Of a stretch of DNA of 64,000 bases, positions 35,801 through 45,256 are shown in pieces. Source of the stretch: Brevibacillus fluminis (GTDB lineage Bacteria; Bacillota; Bacilli; Brevibacillales; Brevibacillaceae); assembly GCF_003710825.1 (NCBI RefSeq), contig NZ_RHHQ01000020.1, positions 62,001 through 126,000 of the forward strand, in the 5' to 3' direction. Positions within the stretch are counted from its first letter, which is position 1, and each line of letters starts with the position of its first letter. A program made the translations under genes and the position numbers. The notes beneath the pieces were generated by a model. That model saw only the letters and a list, made by a program, of their open reading frames with translations. It did no database searches and was not told the origin of the DNA.

Positions 35801-37090
35801 CTACTTCATGAACTTCTCGGAATCTTTCACCGCTTTGTTCAACAGCTCCTGCGCATTTTGCCCGAGCATGGCGGCATTGATTGCGGCGGACAGATTGCGG
35901 TTGATTTCATTCCAATGCGGATGAAGCAAAAACGCTGGTGTATCCGTTGATTGCTCCAGCATTTTGTAGAACGGGGCATAGAGCGGGTCTTGGTCGAGCT
36001 TTTGTTCCTGCACCACGCTGATGCGCACCGGCAAGTCGCCCGTCTTCATTTTGATCGCCTCTTTGGAGACCAAAAATTTGGTGAACTCCCATGCCAGCTC
36101 TTTGTGCTTTGAATCTTTGGCGATGGAGACGGCCGACTCCGCCACTACGCCTTTGACTGGCTTACCAGCAAACGATGGCGTCTCGACGATACCGAAATCG
36201 ATGTTGGCTTTCTTATACGATTCCAGTGACCAAATGCCGTTGTCCCACATCGCAAGCTTGCCCGCCTTGAACAAGTCGTTGCCGCTTTGCTGATTTTTGG
36301 CGCCGACCAGCACCGCTGTTTTTTCCTTGACCATATCCCCCATCGATTGCAGTACATCAGCCGTTTCCTTGCTGTTCATGTAACCGTCGATCGTTTTTCC
36401 GTCCGGACTGATGAAGCTTGAGCCGTTGCTCCAGATGAACTGCTGCAAATCATAAGGATCTGGTTCGGAGCGAACAGCGAAGCCGAATTGTTTTTTCTCC
36501 GGCTTGCTCAGCTTTTTGGCGGCGGCCAGAAAATCGTCCCATGTCCAAGAGCTTGTCGGATAGGTAACTCCCGCTTCGTCAAACAGCTTTTTGTTGTAGT
36601 ACATGACGCGCGTGGAAAATCCCGAAGGCAGCCCATACAGATTGCCATTCATTCGGTTATAGACCAAAAGGCCTTGATAAAAATCGTCGAGCGCTACATC
36701 CGGATCCCCTTTGATCAAGTTGTCGAGCGGCTCCAGCGATTCGTAATACGTCGGGAAGTCCCACATGTACATCACATCGGGAGGATTTTTGGCACCGAAG
36801 GAAGCCACCAGCTTCTGATCGAACCCATCTCCGTATGCCTCCACCTGCACCTTAACGCCGGGATGTTTTTTCTCGAATTCTTTGGCGATGGTTTGCTCGA
36901 TCTTCAGCAAGTCATCCGCATCCCACGTAGCGAAACGGAGCGTGACGTTCTCGGCATTGGGGGGATTCGCCTGACCTGCTGACTGCCCCGCATTGCTTTG
37001 GCCTTGCGTCTGCTGCGAACTGGAACAACCGGATAGAAATAGGGCAAAAACTAGTCCACATGATAGGAAAGCGGATACACTTTTTTTCAT
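35801..37090 (-). CDS. Sugar ABC transporter substrate-binding lipoprotein
   Basis: 429 residues. The signal peptide ends in the lipobox LSGC (Cys22 would be lipidated). The mature part is a family 1 extracellular solute-binding protein (FATWDADDLLKIEQTIAKEF; YYNKKLFDEAGVTYP; FTKFLVSKEAIKM). It captures the sugar outside the membrane. ATG 37090 follows GAGGGGG. The first gene of the operon; the upstream YesM/YesN pair probably controls it. Confidence 0.92.
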   Translation of the reverse strand: MKKSVSAFLSCGLVFALFLSGCSSSQQTQGQSNAGQSAGQANPPNAENVTLRFATWDADDLLKIEQTIAKEFEKKHPGVKVQVEAYGDGFDQKLVASFGAKNPPDVMYMWDFPTYYESLEPLDNLIKGDPDVALDDFYQGLLVYNRMNGNLYGLPSGFSTRVMYYNKKLFDEAGVTYPTSSWTWDDFLAAAKKLSKPEKKQFGFAVRSEPDPYDLQQFIWSNGSSFISPDGKTIDGYMNSKETADVLQSMGDMVKEKTAVLVGAKNQQSGNDLFKAGKLAMWDNGIWSLESYKKANIDFGIVETPSFAGKPVKGVVAESAVSIAKDSKHKELAWEFTKFLVSKEAIKMKTGDLPVRISVVQEQKLDQDPLYAPFYKMLEQSTDTPAFLLHPHWNEINRNLSAAINAAMLGQNAQELLNKAVKDSEKFMK

Positions 37091-37216
37091 CGCCTGACCC
37101 CCTCGTTTTTCTTCATTGTAACGAAAGGTCTCGTGACGCTAAACGCACATATGTTTTGAATTTTTCGTCAATTTGTTCGATTTTTATTCGAGGCGGCAAG
37201 CATGTACGCAAACGTG

Positions 37217-38389
37217 TCATTTTGTTTGGTGTATGTCGTCATTTTGTTCGGCATGATTGCGGCGGAACTCCCGCGGTGTGCAGCCGGTCGCTTTTTTAAA
37301 CCATTTGCTGAAGTATTTGGCATCCGTCATCCCCACTTTCGCACAGATGTCGTGCACTGGCAGTGTCGTTGCTGTCAGTAATTCGCATGCCAGTTTGGCG
37401 CGGCGCCGGTCGAGGAACTCACCGAAATTTTCGCCTACCGTCTTTTTGAACAAGGTGCAAAAATGGCTGCGCGATAACCCCACCCGTTCCGCTACCTCAA
37501 CTGCTGTCACCGGCTCGGAGAGATTGCGTAGGACCCACGAAACAGCCTTGTCGATCGGATCATGCCTGGCTGTCGGATGAAGGTCAAACTGAGACATCAG
37601 CTCTGCCTTTTTGTGTAGTTTCCGAAACGTTGCCGCTACGTCGGCGCTACATGCGATCGGACCTGACCATTCCCATCGTGCAGAAGGATTGGCAAGTCGC
37701 CAGCTGAACAGCTCGGCTTCCACCGTCGGCTTCCTCGCCTCCGCCACGACAAAATACGAGCGTTCCTTGCCGCCAAAGGACAGTTCCGTCAGGGAGGGGG
37801 CAAGCAGCGGCAATCGCTTGTCTTCTGCTGTTTGCGGGACAAAGCCCATACATGCATAGACAGTTGCACCATGTCCTTGCCAGATCCGGTCGAACATGGC
37901 ATGGACCTCGGCTGGCGGAGGCTCGCTTTGCTCCTCGAGCCATTTGAAAAAAGCCACGCTCGGATTGGGTTCATCGTGAGCCGCTCGCAACAAATCTTTT
38001 TTTGCCGCCTCATCCAGCTCACGGCGAAACTGCTGCAAATATCCCTTCAGCTCCTCCTCGTCCCATACTGTTTTCAACACGTATCCTGACACGCCGATCT
38101 GGATGCCTTGCTGTGCATAAGTGAAATCTTGATGGCAACTGAGCAAAAGGATGCGTGTATATGGTGCGTGCGCTTTGATCCGCTTAGCCAAGCTGAGCCC
38201 ATCCATCTCAGGCATCACGATATCGGTGATCACGATTTGGGGCATGTGCACAAGGAACGCTTCCCAGCCTTTTTGGCCATTTGGCGCTTCCGCAACAACC
38301 TCCATGCCGTATTCATCCCAAGGAACCAAGGCGCGCAGTCCTTTTCGCACGATCCGCTCATCATCGACGATCAACACCTTATCCAGCAT
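37217..38389 (-). CDS. Response regulator, YesN type (receiver plus AraC HTH)
   Basis: 390 residues. The intact receiver (VLIVDDERIVRKGL; phospho-acceptor Asp in IVITDIVMPEMDGL; later Lys) is at 1-120. A variable middle is followed by a C-terminal AraC HTH pair (VTAVEVAERVGLSRSHFCTLF and LPVHDICAKVGMTDAKYFSKWF). ATG 38389 follows GGGAGG and overlaps the kinase stop by 11 bases. It is placed between the kinase and the transporter operon, which it most likely activates. Confidence 0.92.
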   Translation of the reverse strand: MLDKVLIVDDERIVRKGLRALVPWDEYGMEVVAEAPNGQKGWEAFLVHMPQIVITDIVMPEMDGLSLAKRIKAHAPYTRILLLSCHQDFTYAQQGIQIGVSGYVLKTVWDEEELKGYLQQFRRELDEAAKKDLLRAAHDEPNPSVAFFKWLEEQSEPPPAEVHAMFDRIWQGHGATVYACMGFVPQTAEDKRLPLLAPSLTELSFGGKERSYFVVAEARKPTVEAELFSWRLANPSARWEWSGPIACSADVAATFRKLHKKAELMSQFDLHPTARHDPIDKAVSWVLRNLSEPVTAVEVAERVGLSRSHFCTLFKKTVGENFGEFLDRRRAKLACELLTATTLPVHDICAKVGMTDAKYFSKWFKKATGCTPREFRRNHAEQNDDIHQTK

Positions 38390-40109
38390 GTGACAGCTCC
38401 TCCCGTTTTGGCCATTTCACCTGAACGGTCGTTCCCTCACCGCGCACGGAACGCACGTCCAAACCGTAATCGGCGCCGAAATGCAGTTTGAACTTTTGAT
38501 CGACATTTTGCATGCCGAGCCGGCCCTTGCCAGATCGTGCCTGCTGCGGTTTCAGCATGCTGCTCATCTTATCCTCCGGGATGCCTGCTCCGTCATCGTT
38601 CAAAATAAGGCATATGCAGTCACCACCATCCTTGACCTGTAGATGAATTGTCCCTTGTCCATCCTCAAACGCATGGAAAAAAATATTTTCAAACAGCGGC
38701 TGCAGCGACATGCGCGGGATCAGACAGTGACCGACACCTTCCTCCATATCGAGCAGGAACCGGAAATTATCGCCATACCGGATTTCCTGAACCGCCAGGT
38801 AATGACGGAGCGTCTGCAGCTCCCGCTCCAGCGTGACCAGCTCCTGCGTAAAATCGAGATTCCCTTCCAGCACCATGATGAGATGGTACAGCATGTCATT
38901 GATCTCGTTCGCGCCTGAAAGCCGGGCATGCCATTGAATCGAATTAAGTGTATTGAACAGCAGATGGGGGTTGATTTGATAGTGGAAGGCACGTAGCTCC
39001 GCTTCTTTTTTCAGCTGCTCGGTGCGGCCGACCTCTTCGACTAGCCGCTGAAGCTGTACCACCATCTGGTTGAAATGCTCAGCCAGATTGCCGAGCTCAT
39101 CCTGTGAATCGACTGCTGTCCGCGTCATCAGTTCGCCCGTACCCACAAGCCGCATCGATTCTTTCAGCCGCTTGATGCGCCGTGTGATCGGATGGGAGAG
39201 CAAATAGGCAAGCAACAGGACGAGCAGCAGGCAGATGCCAACCGTCAGCAAAGTGAGCGTGCCGATTACATTCGAGGAGCGATAATACTGCTCATAGGGA
39301 ACCCGCACTTCAATCGACCATCCGCTCGTCTCGAGCTGCTGTGTCCAAACGATGTCATCTTCCGCTTGCTTGCGATCGGTTGCCGACTTGTACATGGTCT
39401 GTCCTTGCCCGTCACGGATGACAATGGTCGCCTTCATGTCGCGCTCGAGCAGATCAAACAGGTGAAACAGCTTTTCCGCATCCATCTCCAGCAAAATACG
39501 GCTCTGTTTCAGCACCCCGTAGCTGCTTTTGACGGGGACGACTAGCCCGAGCATGTTCCTTGTGCCATGCGGCTCATCTGCCCCCAAGCTATGATGGGGC
39601 TCATAAAAACCGATCCAATATTCACCATCCAACTTTATAGGGATGTCTTGCCACCATTGTTCCTTTCGAAGCTTTTCAACGTCGAGACGGTTGCGCCCGT
39701 AATAGTAGCCGGACTGGGTGATCAAATAGATGCCCTGCATTTCAAGTGTCCGGTGCGCCTCCAAGTAGCGCTCAAAATTTTTCTGCGCCAAAAACCCATT
39801 GTACGTGCGCGGAATTTCTTCGCGCAGCACGATGAGCGTTGGGTCGAGCAAGTATGTATTGATGTCATGTGCGATGATCTGCATTTGACTGAGCGAGCTG
39901 TCGATCTGAAATTGCAGCTGCGTCACGACATATTGGCCGTAATTGCCGAACTGGGTGTTGATGATGTCGGCGGATTGCCGATAAGACAGCGTGCCTAACA
40001 TAAGCAAGGGAATGATGGCGACGATCAGAAAGAAGAGAATCAGCTTGGCATGAATGCTTTTTTGGGGCAATTCGATCATTCGTTTGAAAAATCGGAAAAT
40101 GGCACACAA
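38379..40109 (-). CDS. Sensor histidine kinase, YesM type
   Basis: 576 residues. TM1 (about 20-40), a large extracellular Cache-like sensor, TM2 (about 285-305), HAMP, then the LytS/YesM-type kinase with the phospho-acceptor His in HYQINPHLLFNTLN and the ATPase boxes LILNDDGAGIPED and GKGRLGMQN. The start is TTG 40109 with GGGGGG about 9 bases upstream; ATG 40079 is possible but has no ribosome binding site. It probably senses extracellular sugar, alone or via the binding protein. Confidence 0.9.
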   Translation of the reverse strand: MCAIFRFFKRMIELPQKSIHAKLILFFLIVAIIPLLMLGTLSYRQSADIINTQFGNYGQYVVTQLQFQIDSSLSQMQIIAHDINTYLLDPTLIVLREEIPRTYNGFLAQKNFERYLEAHRTLEMQGIYLITQSGYYYGRNRLDVEKLRKEQWWQDIPIKLDGEYWIGFYEPHHSLGADEPHGTRNMLGLVVPVKSSYGVLKQSRILLEMDAEKLFHLFDLLERDMKATIVIRDGQGQTMYKSATDRKQAEDDIVWTQQLETSGWSIEVRVPYEQYYRSSNVIGTLTLLTVGICLLLVLLLAYLLSHPITRRIKRLKESMRLVGTGELMTRTAVDSQDELGNLAEHFNQMVVQLQRLVEEVGRTEQLKKEAELRAFHYQINPHLLFNTLNSIQWHARLSGANEINDMLYHLIMVLEGNLDFTQELVTLERELQTLRHYLAVQEIRYGDNFRFLLDMEEGVGHCLIPRMSLQPLFENIFFHAFEDGQGTIHLQVKDGGDCICLILNDDGAGIPEDKMSSMLKPQQARSGKGRLGMQNVDQKFKLHFGADYGLDVRSVRGEGTTVQVKWPKREELSHAG

Positions 40110-40133
40110 ACGCTTGTCCCCCCTATAGACATC

Positions 40134-40162
40134 GAAATCCCCACACAGATTGAGTGGGGATG
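40134..40162 (-). terminator. Hairpin after the ADP-ribosylglycohydrolase gene
   Basis: ATCCCCAC and GTGGGGAT pair exactly around a 10-base loop, followed by only a weak T run on the minus strand. It probably closes the ECF operon, but could also be a leader structure of the kinase gene. Confidence 0.45.
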
Positions 40163-40229
40163 CACAAAGGGTTCGACGATTTGCCGGTATTTTCCTGCAT
40201 GCGCAACAGTCGAGCGCAAGAGTCGTATT

Positions 40230-41228
40230 TTACTTGCGGTAGGCAAACAATTGCTCTGCGATCGCTGGCAAATGGACACCATTGACGTCCGCAATCCGCT
40301 GCACATGCTCCGCCGGAATGGCCGAAAAGCCCGTGTAAGCGCCGCACAGCCCACCTACCATCGCGCCGACCGTATCGCAATCTCCGCCCAGATTGGCAGC
40401 GAGCAGCACGCCTTTGATCAAGTCGCCTTTCGCATAGTAGGACAACGCGATTGCCATCGGGACAGCTTCTGTCGTCGCCACTCCTGCACCGATCAAGTTG
40501 TACAGCTTGTCCATCAGCCGCTCTTCATCCTGTTCGCTTGCGATCAGCTCAAGCGCCCATTTGACCCGTTCCTTGGACGAAGCGCCAAACGTATCGTTAC
40601 CGCGCTTCATCCCCTCATCGTACGCTGCGAATGCGACGCTAAGAATCGAATCCCAATCCCGCGTCTCGATTGCCGCTGAGATGGCTGCCGCCAGCAACGC
40701 TGCTCCGGCGATCGCGATATTCGTGTTGTGCGTGCCAAGGCACACCTTCTCCACTTCATCGACCAAGCGAATGATATTATCCGGCTTGCAGATCAATCCG
40801 ATCGGGGAAATCCGCATGGCAGCCCCGTTCGTATCCCCGCTGCCACCCGCCTGCTCGACTGGCACGCCGCTTTTGATCGCGAGCAGCGCCTTTTGCGAGC
40901 TCGGCCCAAGCGCATTCGTCGTAAATGCATTCACCTCGTCAGCCCATTCCAGAATCGCATGGGCTACCGCTGTCGGGTTGACTTCGCCTCCCCGCTGAAT
41001 AATCGATTGGCAAATTTTCAGCGTTTGCGCCGTGTCATCCGTAAACTGCCCAGCGGCAAATCCCTTTACGACAAAATGATCATCGGGTCCAGGCAAAAAT
41101 TCAGTGATTTTACCGAATCGCGCCTTTACTTTCTGTCTTGACCACAGCTCGGATGGCATCCCCATTGCGTCCCCGATCGCCACACCTACTAACGCACCTT
41201 TTACACGATCCAGCGTCATCTGAGTCAT
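40230..41228 (-). CDS. ADP-ribosylglycohydrolase family protein (DraG-like)
   Basis: 332 residues. The Mg-binding motifs are GVAIGDAMGMPSELW, QFTDDTAQTL and GGDCDTVGAMVGG, all intact. DraG-type enzymes cleave alpha-N-glycosidic bonds of ADP-ribosyl groups. It follows ecfT by 27 bases and is the last gene of the ECF operon, so a small-molecule N-riboside may be the real substrate. No dinitrogenase or ADP-ribosyltransferase gene is nearby. Confidence 0.88.
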   Translation of the reverse strand: MTQMTLDRVKGALVGVAIGDAMGMPSELWSRQKVKARFGKITEFLPGPDDHFVVKGFAAGQFTDDTAQTLKICQSIIQRGGEVNPTAVAHAILEWADEVNAFTTNALGPSSQKALLAIKSGVPVEQAGGSGDTNGAAMRISPIGLICKPDNIIRLVDEVEKVCLGTHNTNIAIAGAALLAAAISAAIETRDWDSILSVAFAAYDEGMKRGNDTFGASSKERVKWALELIASEQDEERLMDKLYNLIGAGVATTEAVPMAIALSYYAKGDLIKGVLLAANLGGDCDTVGAMVGGLCGAYTGFSAIPAEHVQRIADVNGVHLPAIAEQLFAYRK

Positions 41229-41255
41229 CCCCTTACTCTCTTTGTTGTTTTTGCA

Positions 41256-42062
41256 TTACAAGCTGCCATACCCGTTCCAGCGCAAATACACCAGTACCGC
41301 GAAACAGCATCCGAAAGCCACCATCGCCCAGTAATCGATTCGCTTCATCTTCATTTCTTTGAGTGCCGTCCAATGCGCGCTTGCCCCATAGCCACGGTTC
41401 AGCATCGAAATAGCCAATTGCTCGGACATGCGGAGTGAGTCGACGATCAACGGCACCATCACCGGCAAGTAATTGTAAATTTGCGCAAAGATGTTGTTTT
41501 GCGAAAACTTGGCCCCGCGTGCCCGCTGCGCCGCAAACACCTGATCTACCTTTTTTTGCATGGTCGGAATGAACCGGATGCTCGTGACGATGACAAAGGT
41601 GAGCGGCTGTGGAAACCGGAGCTTGCGCATCAGCTGGATGAACTGGTCCAGCGGGGTGGTGAAAGTCAGCACCGAAGTGATTAGCACCATGGAATAGATT
41701 CGCAGCATCAACGTAATGCCAAACATCATGCCGCCCATGACAAACGGCAGCTTTTGTCCCAACCATCCGTAAAACATCACCTTGTTGGCCCATTGGTTTT
41801 CAAAGCTGCCCGCCGGATACGTAAACCCCGACATGAACACGATAATGACCATTATGGGCAAAATCGGCTTCAGCAGCTTGAAGACCCGCTCGGTCGGAAT
41901 CCGGATATAGCGCATCAAAAATGTAGCGAAACAGGCAAACAGCAAATTATAAAACGGATCCACGAAAAAGAAGAGAAAAACCGTCAAGATGCAAAACGCT
42001 ACGACTTTTGGCCGCACATCCAAACGATGGATCAGCGTGCTCCCTGGAAAATACTCAAGCAT
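41256..42062 (-). CDS. ecfT: ECF transporter transmembrane protein EcfT
   Basis: 268 residues with about five membrane helices and the two coupling motifs with A-R-G and R-G (AAQRARGAKF, MLNRGYGAS) that bind the ATPases. It belongs to a group II (dedicated) ECF transporter since A, T and S genes are together. ATG 42062 overlaps the ATPase gene end by 8 bases. Confidence 0.93.
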   Translation of the reverse strand: MLEYFPGSTLIHRLDVRPKVVAFCILTVFLFFFVDPFYNLLFACFATFLMRYIRIPTERVFKLLKPILPIMVIIVFMSGFTYPAGSFENQWANKVMFYGWLGQKLPFVMGGMMFGITLMLRIYSMVLITSVLTFTTPLDQFIQLMRKLRFPQPLTFVIVTSIRFIPTMQKKVDQVFAAQRARGAKFSQNNIFAQIYNYLPVMVPLIVDSLRMSEQLAISMLNRGYGASAHWTALKEMKMKRIDYWAMVAFGCCFAVLVYLRWNGYGSL

Positions 42063-43836
42063 CTCTTCCCATTCCCTTCACGATCGCTTTAACCAGAGCC
42101 CTCTCCCCGCCCGGCTGCGGAACGAATCCACTCATCGCGGCAAGCTCGCTTTCCAGCTGTACAAGCTGTGTCGGCTTGATGTTGGCTGCCTTCAAAATGG
42201 CAGGGTCCTCGAATGCGTGCCACGGCTTGCAATCTTTCAAAATTCGTCCTTGTCCCATGATCAGGACGCGTTTGGCGTGCTCGGTCACGATCTGCATGTT
42301 GTGGGTAATCAAAATGATGGTATGCCCGCGCTCATGCAGCTTGCCAATCAGCTCCAACATACTCTGCGTGCCGCGCCAGTCCTGACCGGTTGTCGGTTCG
42401 TCGATAATTAGAATCTGCGGCTCCAATGCCAGGATGGTCGCGACAGCTAGTCGTTGACGAAGCCCTTTCCCCAAAGAGAACGGGTGCCGTTCGCTGTACG
42501 CGTCCAAACCGACGAACGCTAAGACCTCTAGCGCTTTTTCCTTTTGCTCGCTTTCTGAAAATCCTTGTATCCGCAGGCCGTACATCACTTCCTCCAGCAC
42601 GGACGCCGAAAAAATCTGATGGTCCGGGTTTTGAAAGACATAACCGATGTGTCGTGCCAAATCGGCTGTGTCCTTGCCCGCGATGCTTTCCCCCTGAAAC
42701 AGGATGCTGCCACCTGTTGGCGTGAGCAGTCGATTGAAATGTTTGCAGAGCGTTGATTTGCCTGCCCCGTTTTGCCCGATGATCGCGATATAATCTCCGG
42801 CATACACATCCAGGTCAATACCTTTTAAAGCCTGATGGCCGTTATGATACGTATGAGTCAAGTTGTTGATGGAGAGAATCGGCGCTTCATCACGGCGCTC
42901 ACCTACAGCAGCCGCATCGAACTGCGCCGCAGCCAAAAACGGCTCATGTCCTTCTCTGTCGACCGCTCGCCCCTGCTCTTTTTGCTCGTTCGCAAGCAAG
43001 CGTGCTGCCATCTCCTGTACGGTGCGCGGACACGCGTCCCCGAGGCCAATGCCCTGCTTTCTGAATTCCCAGAACAGTGTGGCGATACCCGGAGGCCGCA
43101 GCTGAAAACGGCGGACGCTCTCCTCGTCCGCGAACAGCATCTGCGGCTCGCCGCGCCAGACGATTTTTCCTTCTTGAAGCACGACCACCGCATCGGCATG
43201 CGCTAGTACCCGTTCTGATTCATGCTCGGCCAAAATAATCGTCATGCCGTGCTCATGCTTCAGGCTGTCAACAATTTCAAAAATGGCGTCTTTCCCCTCA
43301 GGATCGAGCTCGGACGTCGGCTCATCCAATGCCAGAATCGAGGGTCCGATGGCAAGCACACCAGCCACCGCCAAACGCTGTTTTTCGCCTCCCGACAAAA
43401 ACTCCGTGGATCGCTCGTGAAAATGCGCCAATCCAACCCGTTCGAGTGCGGTATCCACGCGCCTGTGAATCTCGTCGAGCGGTACGCCCAGGTTGCTCGG
43501 CCCAAAGGCAGCATCTTCCCAAACCGTCAGGCCGAAAATTTGCGTGTCGGGGTCCTGCAGGACAAGCCCGATCTCCTGAATCAAATTTTGCACCGGAACT
43601 TGCTGCGTCGAGTAGCCCGCAATCGTGACCTCTCCGTGGAATTCCCCCTCTAAAAATTGGGGGATCAACCCGTTGAGCGTCATCAAGAGCGAGGTTTTCC
43701 CTGCTCCCGTCTCCCCCATCACGGCGATGAAAGAGCCGCGGCGAATCTCCAATTGAATCTGATCCAGACTTGGCGCTTGAGCCTTGTCATACGTATAGGT
43801 CAACTGCTCCACCTTGACTGCTGGCTGATCCTGCAT
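42055..43836 (-). CDS. ECF transporter ATPase, two ABC domains fused (YkoD-like)
   Basis: 593 residues holding two ATPase domains. The first (about 1-240) has GETGAGKTSLL, LSGGEKQRLAV and ILALDEPTSELD. The second (about 320-560) has GQNGAGKSTLC, a divergent signature SLGKGLRQRLAV and ILIIDEPTTGQD. Most Bacillota encode EcfA and EcfA' separately; here they are one chain, like YkoD of Bacillus subtilis. It energises uptake by the S component encoded upstream. Confidence 0.93.
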   Translation of the reverse strand: MQDQPAVKVEQLTYTYDKAQAPSLDQIQLEIRRGSFIAVMGETGAGKTSLLMTLNGLIPQFLEGEFHGEVTIAGYSTQQVPVQNLIQEIGLVLQDPDTQIFGLTVWEDAAFGPSNLGVPLDEIHRRVDTALERVGLAHFHERSTEFLSGGEKQRLAVAGVLAIGPSILALDEPTSELDPEGKDAIFEIVDSLKHEHGMTIILAEHESERVLAHADAVVVLQEGKIVWRGEPQMLFADEESVRRFQLRPPGIATLFWEFRKQGIGLGDACPRTVQEMAARLLANEQKEQGRAVDREGHEPFLAAAQFDAAAVGERRDEAPILSINNLTHTYHNGHQALKGIDLDVYAGDYIAIIGQNGAGKSTLCKHFNRLLTPTGGSILFQGESIAGKDTADLARHIGYVFQNPDHQIFSASVLEEVMYGLRIQGFSESEQKEKALEVLAFVGLDAYSERHPFSLGKGLRQRLAVATILALEPQILIIDEPTTGQDWRGTQSMLELIGKLHERGHTIILITHNMQIVTEHAKRVLIMGQGRILKDCKPWHAFEDPAILKAANIKPTQLVQLESELAAMSGFVPQPGGERALVKAIVKGMGRDA

Positions 43837-43889
43837 TGCGTCTCCCCCTTTTTGACAGAAGCAGCATGTCTTCCTAGTCCTTCCTCAGT

Positions 43890-44678
43890 TCAGGTGCGAG
43901 ATTGAAGCGTTCCAATCACCTCAAGCGGCGACTGAATTTGTGCGGCGAGCGTGGCGACCGACTCCGATTTGACAACAAACAGGACGCAGGTGGAAGGTCC
44001 CCCTGACTGGTCCAGCGCAACGCGAGCGCTTTCGTTTTCAATGAAGGAAAGTCCTGCATAAAGCGCCAGCTGGTTCGCCTCGTACCGCAAGCCTTTCGAT
44101 CCGACCGGCAGCATATCTCCGATTGCTGGCTGGTTTCGCAGCTTGATCAAATCTTCAATCCTGAGAATGTCGGGATCATCCAAACGGACTTCATGCTGCG
44201 GCGCGCTTTTCGGAATGCCTGCGCAGACAACGACGTCTCCCGCTTGCGCTTTTCCCGGATAAAAGGATGCCTTGTCGACCAAACCGAGCACCGTTATGCC
44301 GATGCCGGTCTGCCGAGTCGGCACATTATCCTCCGTGCTTCCAGTGAACTGATCGTCTGACAGCAGTCCTGCCCGCGCTGCGTACGCCTTGATCGACCGA
44401 ATCAGCTTTTCTCCGGTTCCATCCATTTCGACGGAGAGGCAGTCAACCACAAGCATCGGCACAGCCCCGCTCGCGATGAGCTCAAACAAAGGAACGCGAA
44501 CGGCAAACGCACCGAGCACTTCCTCCGGCACCTGCACTACGTCCAGCTCCTTCGTGCCAATCCCGCCGTCCGAGTCGCAAGCGACGACCATGTATTGTGT
44601 TTCATTGATATCAATAACTGTCAAATCGCGCACCTTTTGCAAATGGGCGAGCGGATTTGATATGTACGGAATGCTCAT
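43890..44678 (-). CDS. AIR-synthase/PurM-related protein, possible alpha-ribazole kinase (CblS-like)
   Basis: 262 residues. ATP-binding PurM/ThiL-like features: an acidic DSDGGIGTKELDVV loop, ASGAVPMLVVDCLSVEMDG and GITVLGLVDKA, with a glycine-rich GDVVVCAGIPKSA segment. This is the small single-chain AIR-related form, not purM or full-length thiL. Between the S component and the ECF ATPase it is likely a kinase for the imported molecule. From memory, Listeria and Geobacillus CblS phosphorylate alpha-ribazole and pair with transporter CblT; that assignment here is inference. A thiamine-precursor kinase is the alternative. ATG 44678 follows GGTGG. Confidence 0.6.
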   Translation of the reverse strand: MSIPYISNPLAHLQKVRDLTVIDINETQYMVVACDSDGGIGTKELDVVQVPEEVLGAFAVRVPLFELIASGAVPMLVVDCLSVEMDGTGEKLIRSIKAYAARAGLLSDDQFTGSTEDNVPTRQTGIGITVLGLVDKASFYPGKAQAGDVVVCAGIPKSAPQHEVRLDDPDILRIEDLIKLRNQPAIGDMLPVGSKGLRYEANQLALYAGLSFIENESARVALDQSGGPSTCVLFVVKSESVATLAAQIQSPLEVIGTLQSRT

Positions 44679-44731
44679 ACAACCACCTTCTTCTCAAAAG
44701 CTACGGGGTGACCTTTTGCGTGCTCTTGCTG

Positions 44732-45256
44732 TTAGACCATGTTGCTTTTTTTGACAATCTTGTAAGCGATGGCTGAGATGATAATGTTGATGGCTGAACC
44801 TACGGTAAGCGGAAGTAGTAAGCTGAGAAAAAGTCCAACTCCCCCAATTGGAATAAAGAGGGCGGGAGCGATAACCCCGTTGCAAATAACCGCGGCGATA
44901 ACGCCGACCCACAGGTTGACTTTACGTGCAACCAGCCAGAAAAGAATGGCCCAAACCGCCTGCTGCAAAGCGACAAACAAATGGAGAGGCAGCCCCATCG
45001 GAAATCCGGTGGTAGCAGCTGTAAACAGATGGCCAACGCCTCCCACAATCGCCCCATCAATCGGTCCGAAAGCGACCGCAGCGAAAAAGCCGGGCGCAGA
45101 ATCGAGCGCCACTGTCCCCGTTGGCGACGGGATTTTGATGAAACCTCCTACCGCGCTCAGCGCAATCACGATCGCAAGACGCGCGACCCTGCGCGGTGTC
45201 CAAAAACCTTTTTTGACCGACGGCATCTTTTGGTTCACATTCATTTGTGCCATCAT
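44732..45256 (-). CDS. ECF transporter substrate-binding (S) component, possible alpha-ribazole type (CblT-like)
   Basis: 174 residues, five to six membrane helices. The conserved stretch FIKIPSPTGTVALDSAPGFF with GLPLHLFVALQQA follows a basic N-terminus typical of S components. It gives the transporter its substrate specificity. The PSPTGTVALDS pattern recalls the S components that I associate with alpha-ribazole uptake; this is from memory and not proven by the sequence. ATG 45256 overlaps the gntR stop (ATGA). Confidence 0.7.
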   Translation of the reverse strand: MMAQMNVNQKMPSVKKGFWTPRRVARLAIVIALSAVGGFIKIPSPTGTVALDSAPGFFAAVAFGPIDGAIVGGVGHLFTAATTGFPMGLPLHLFVALQQAVWAILFWLVARKVNLWVGVIAAVICNGVIAPALFIPIGGVGLFLSLLLPLTVGSAINIIISAIAYKIVKKSNMV

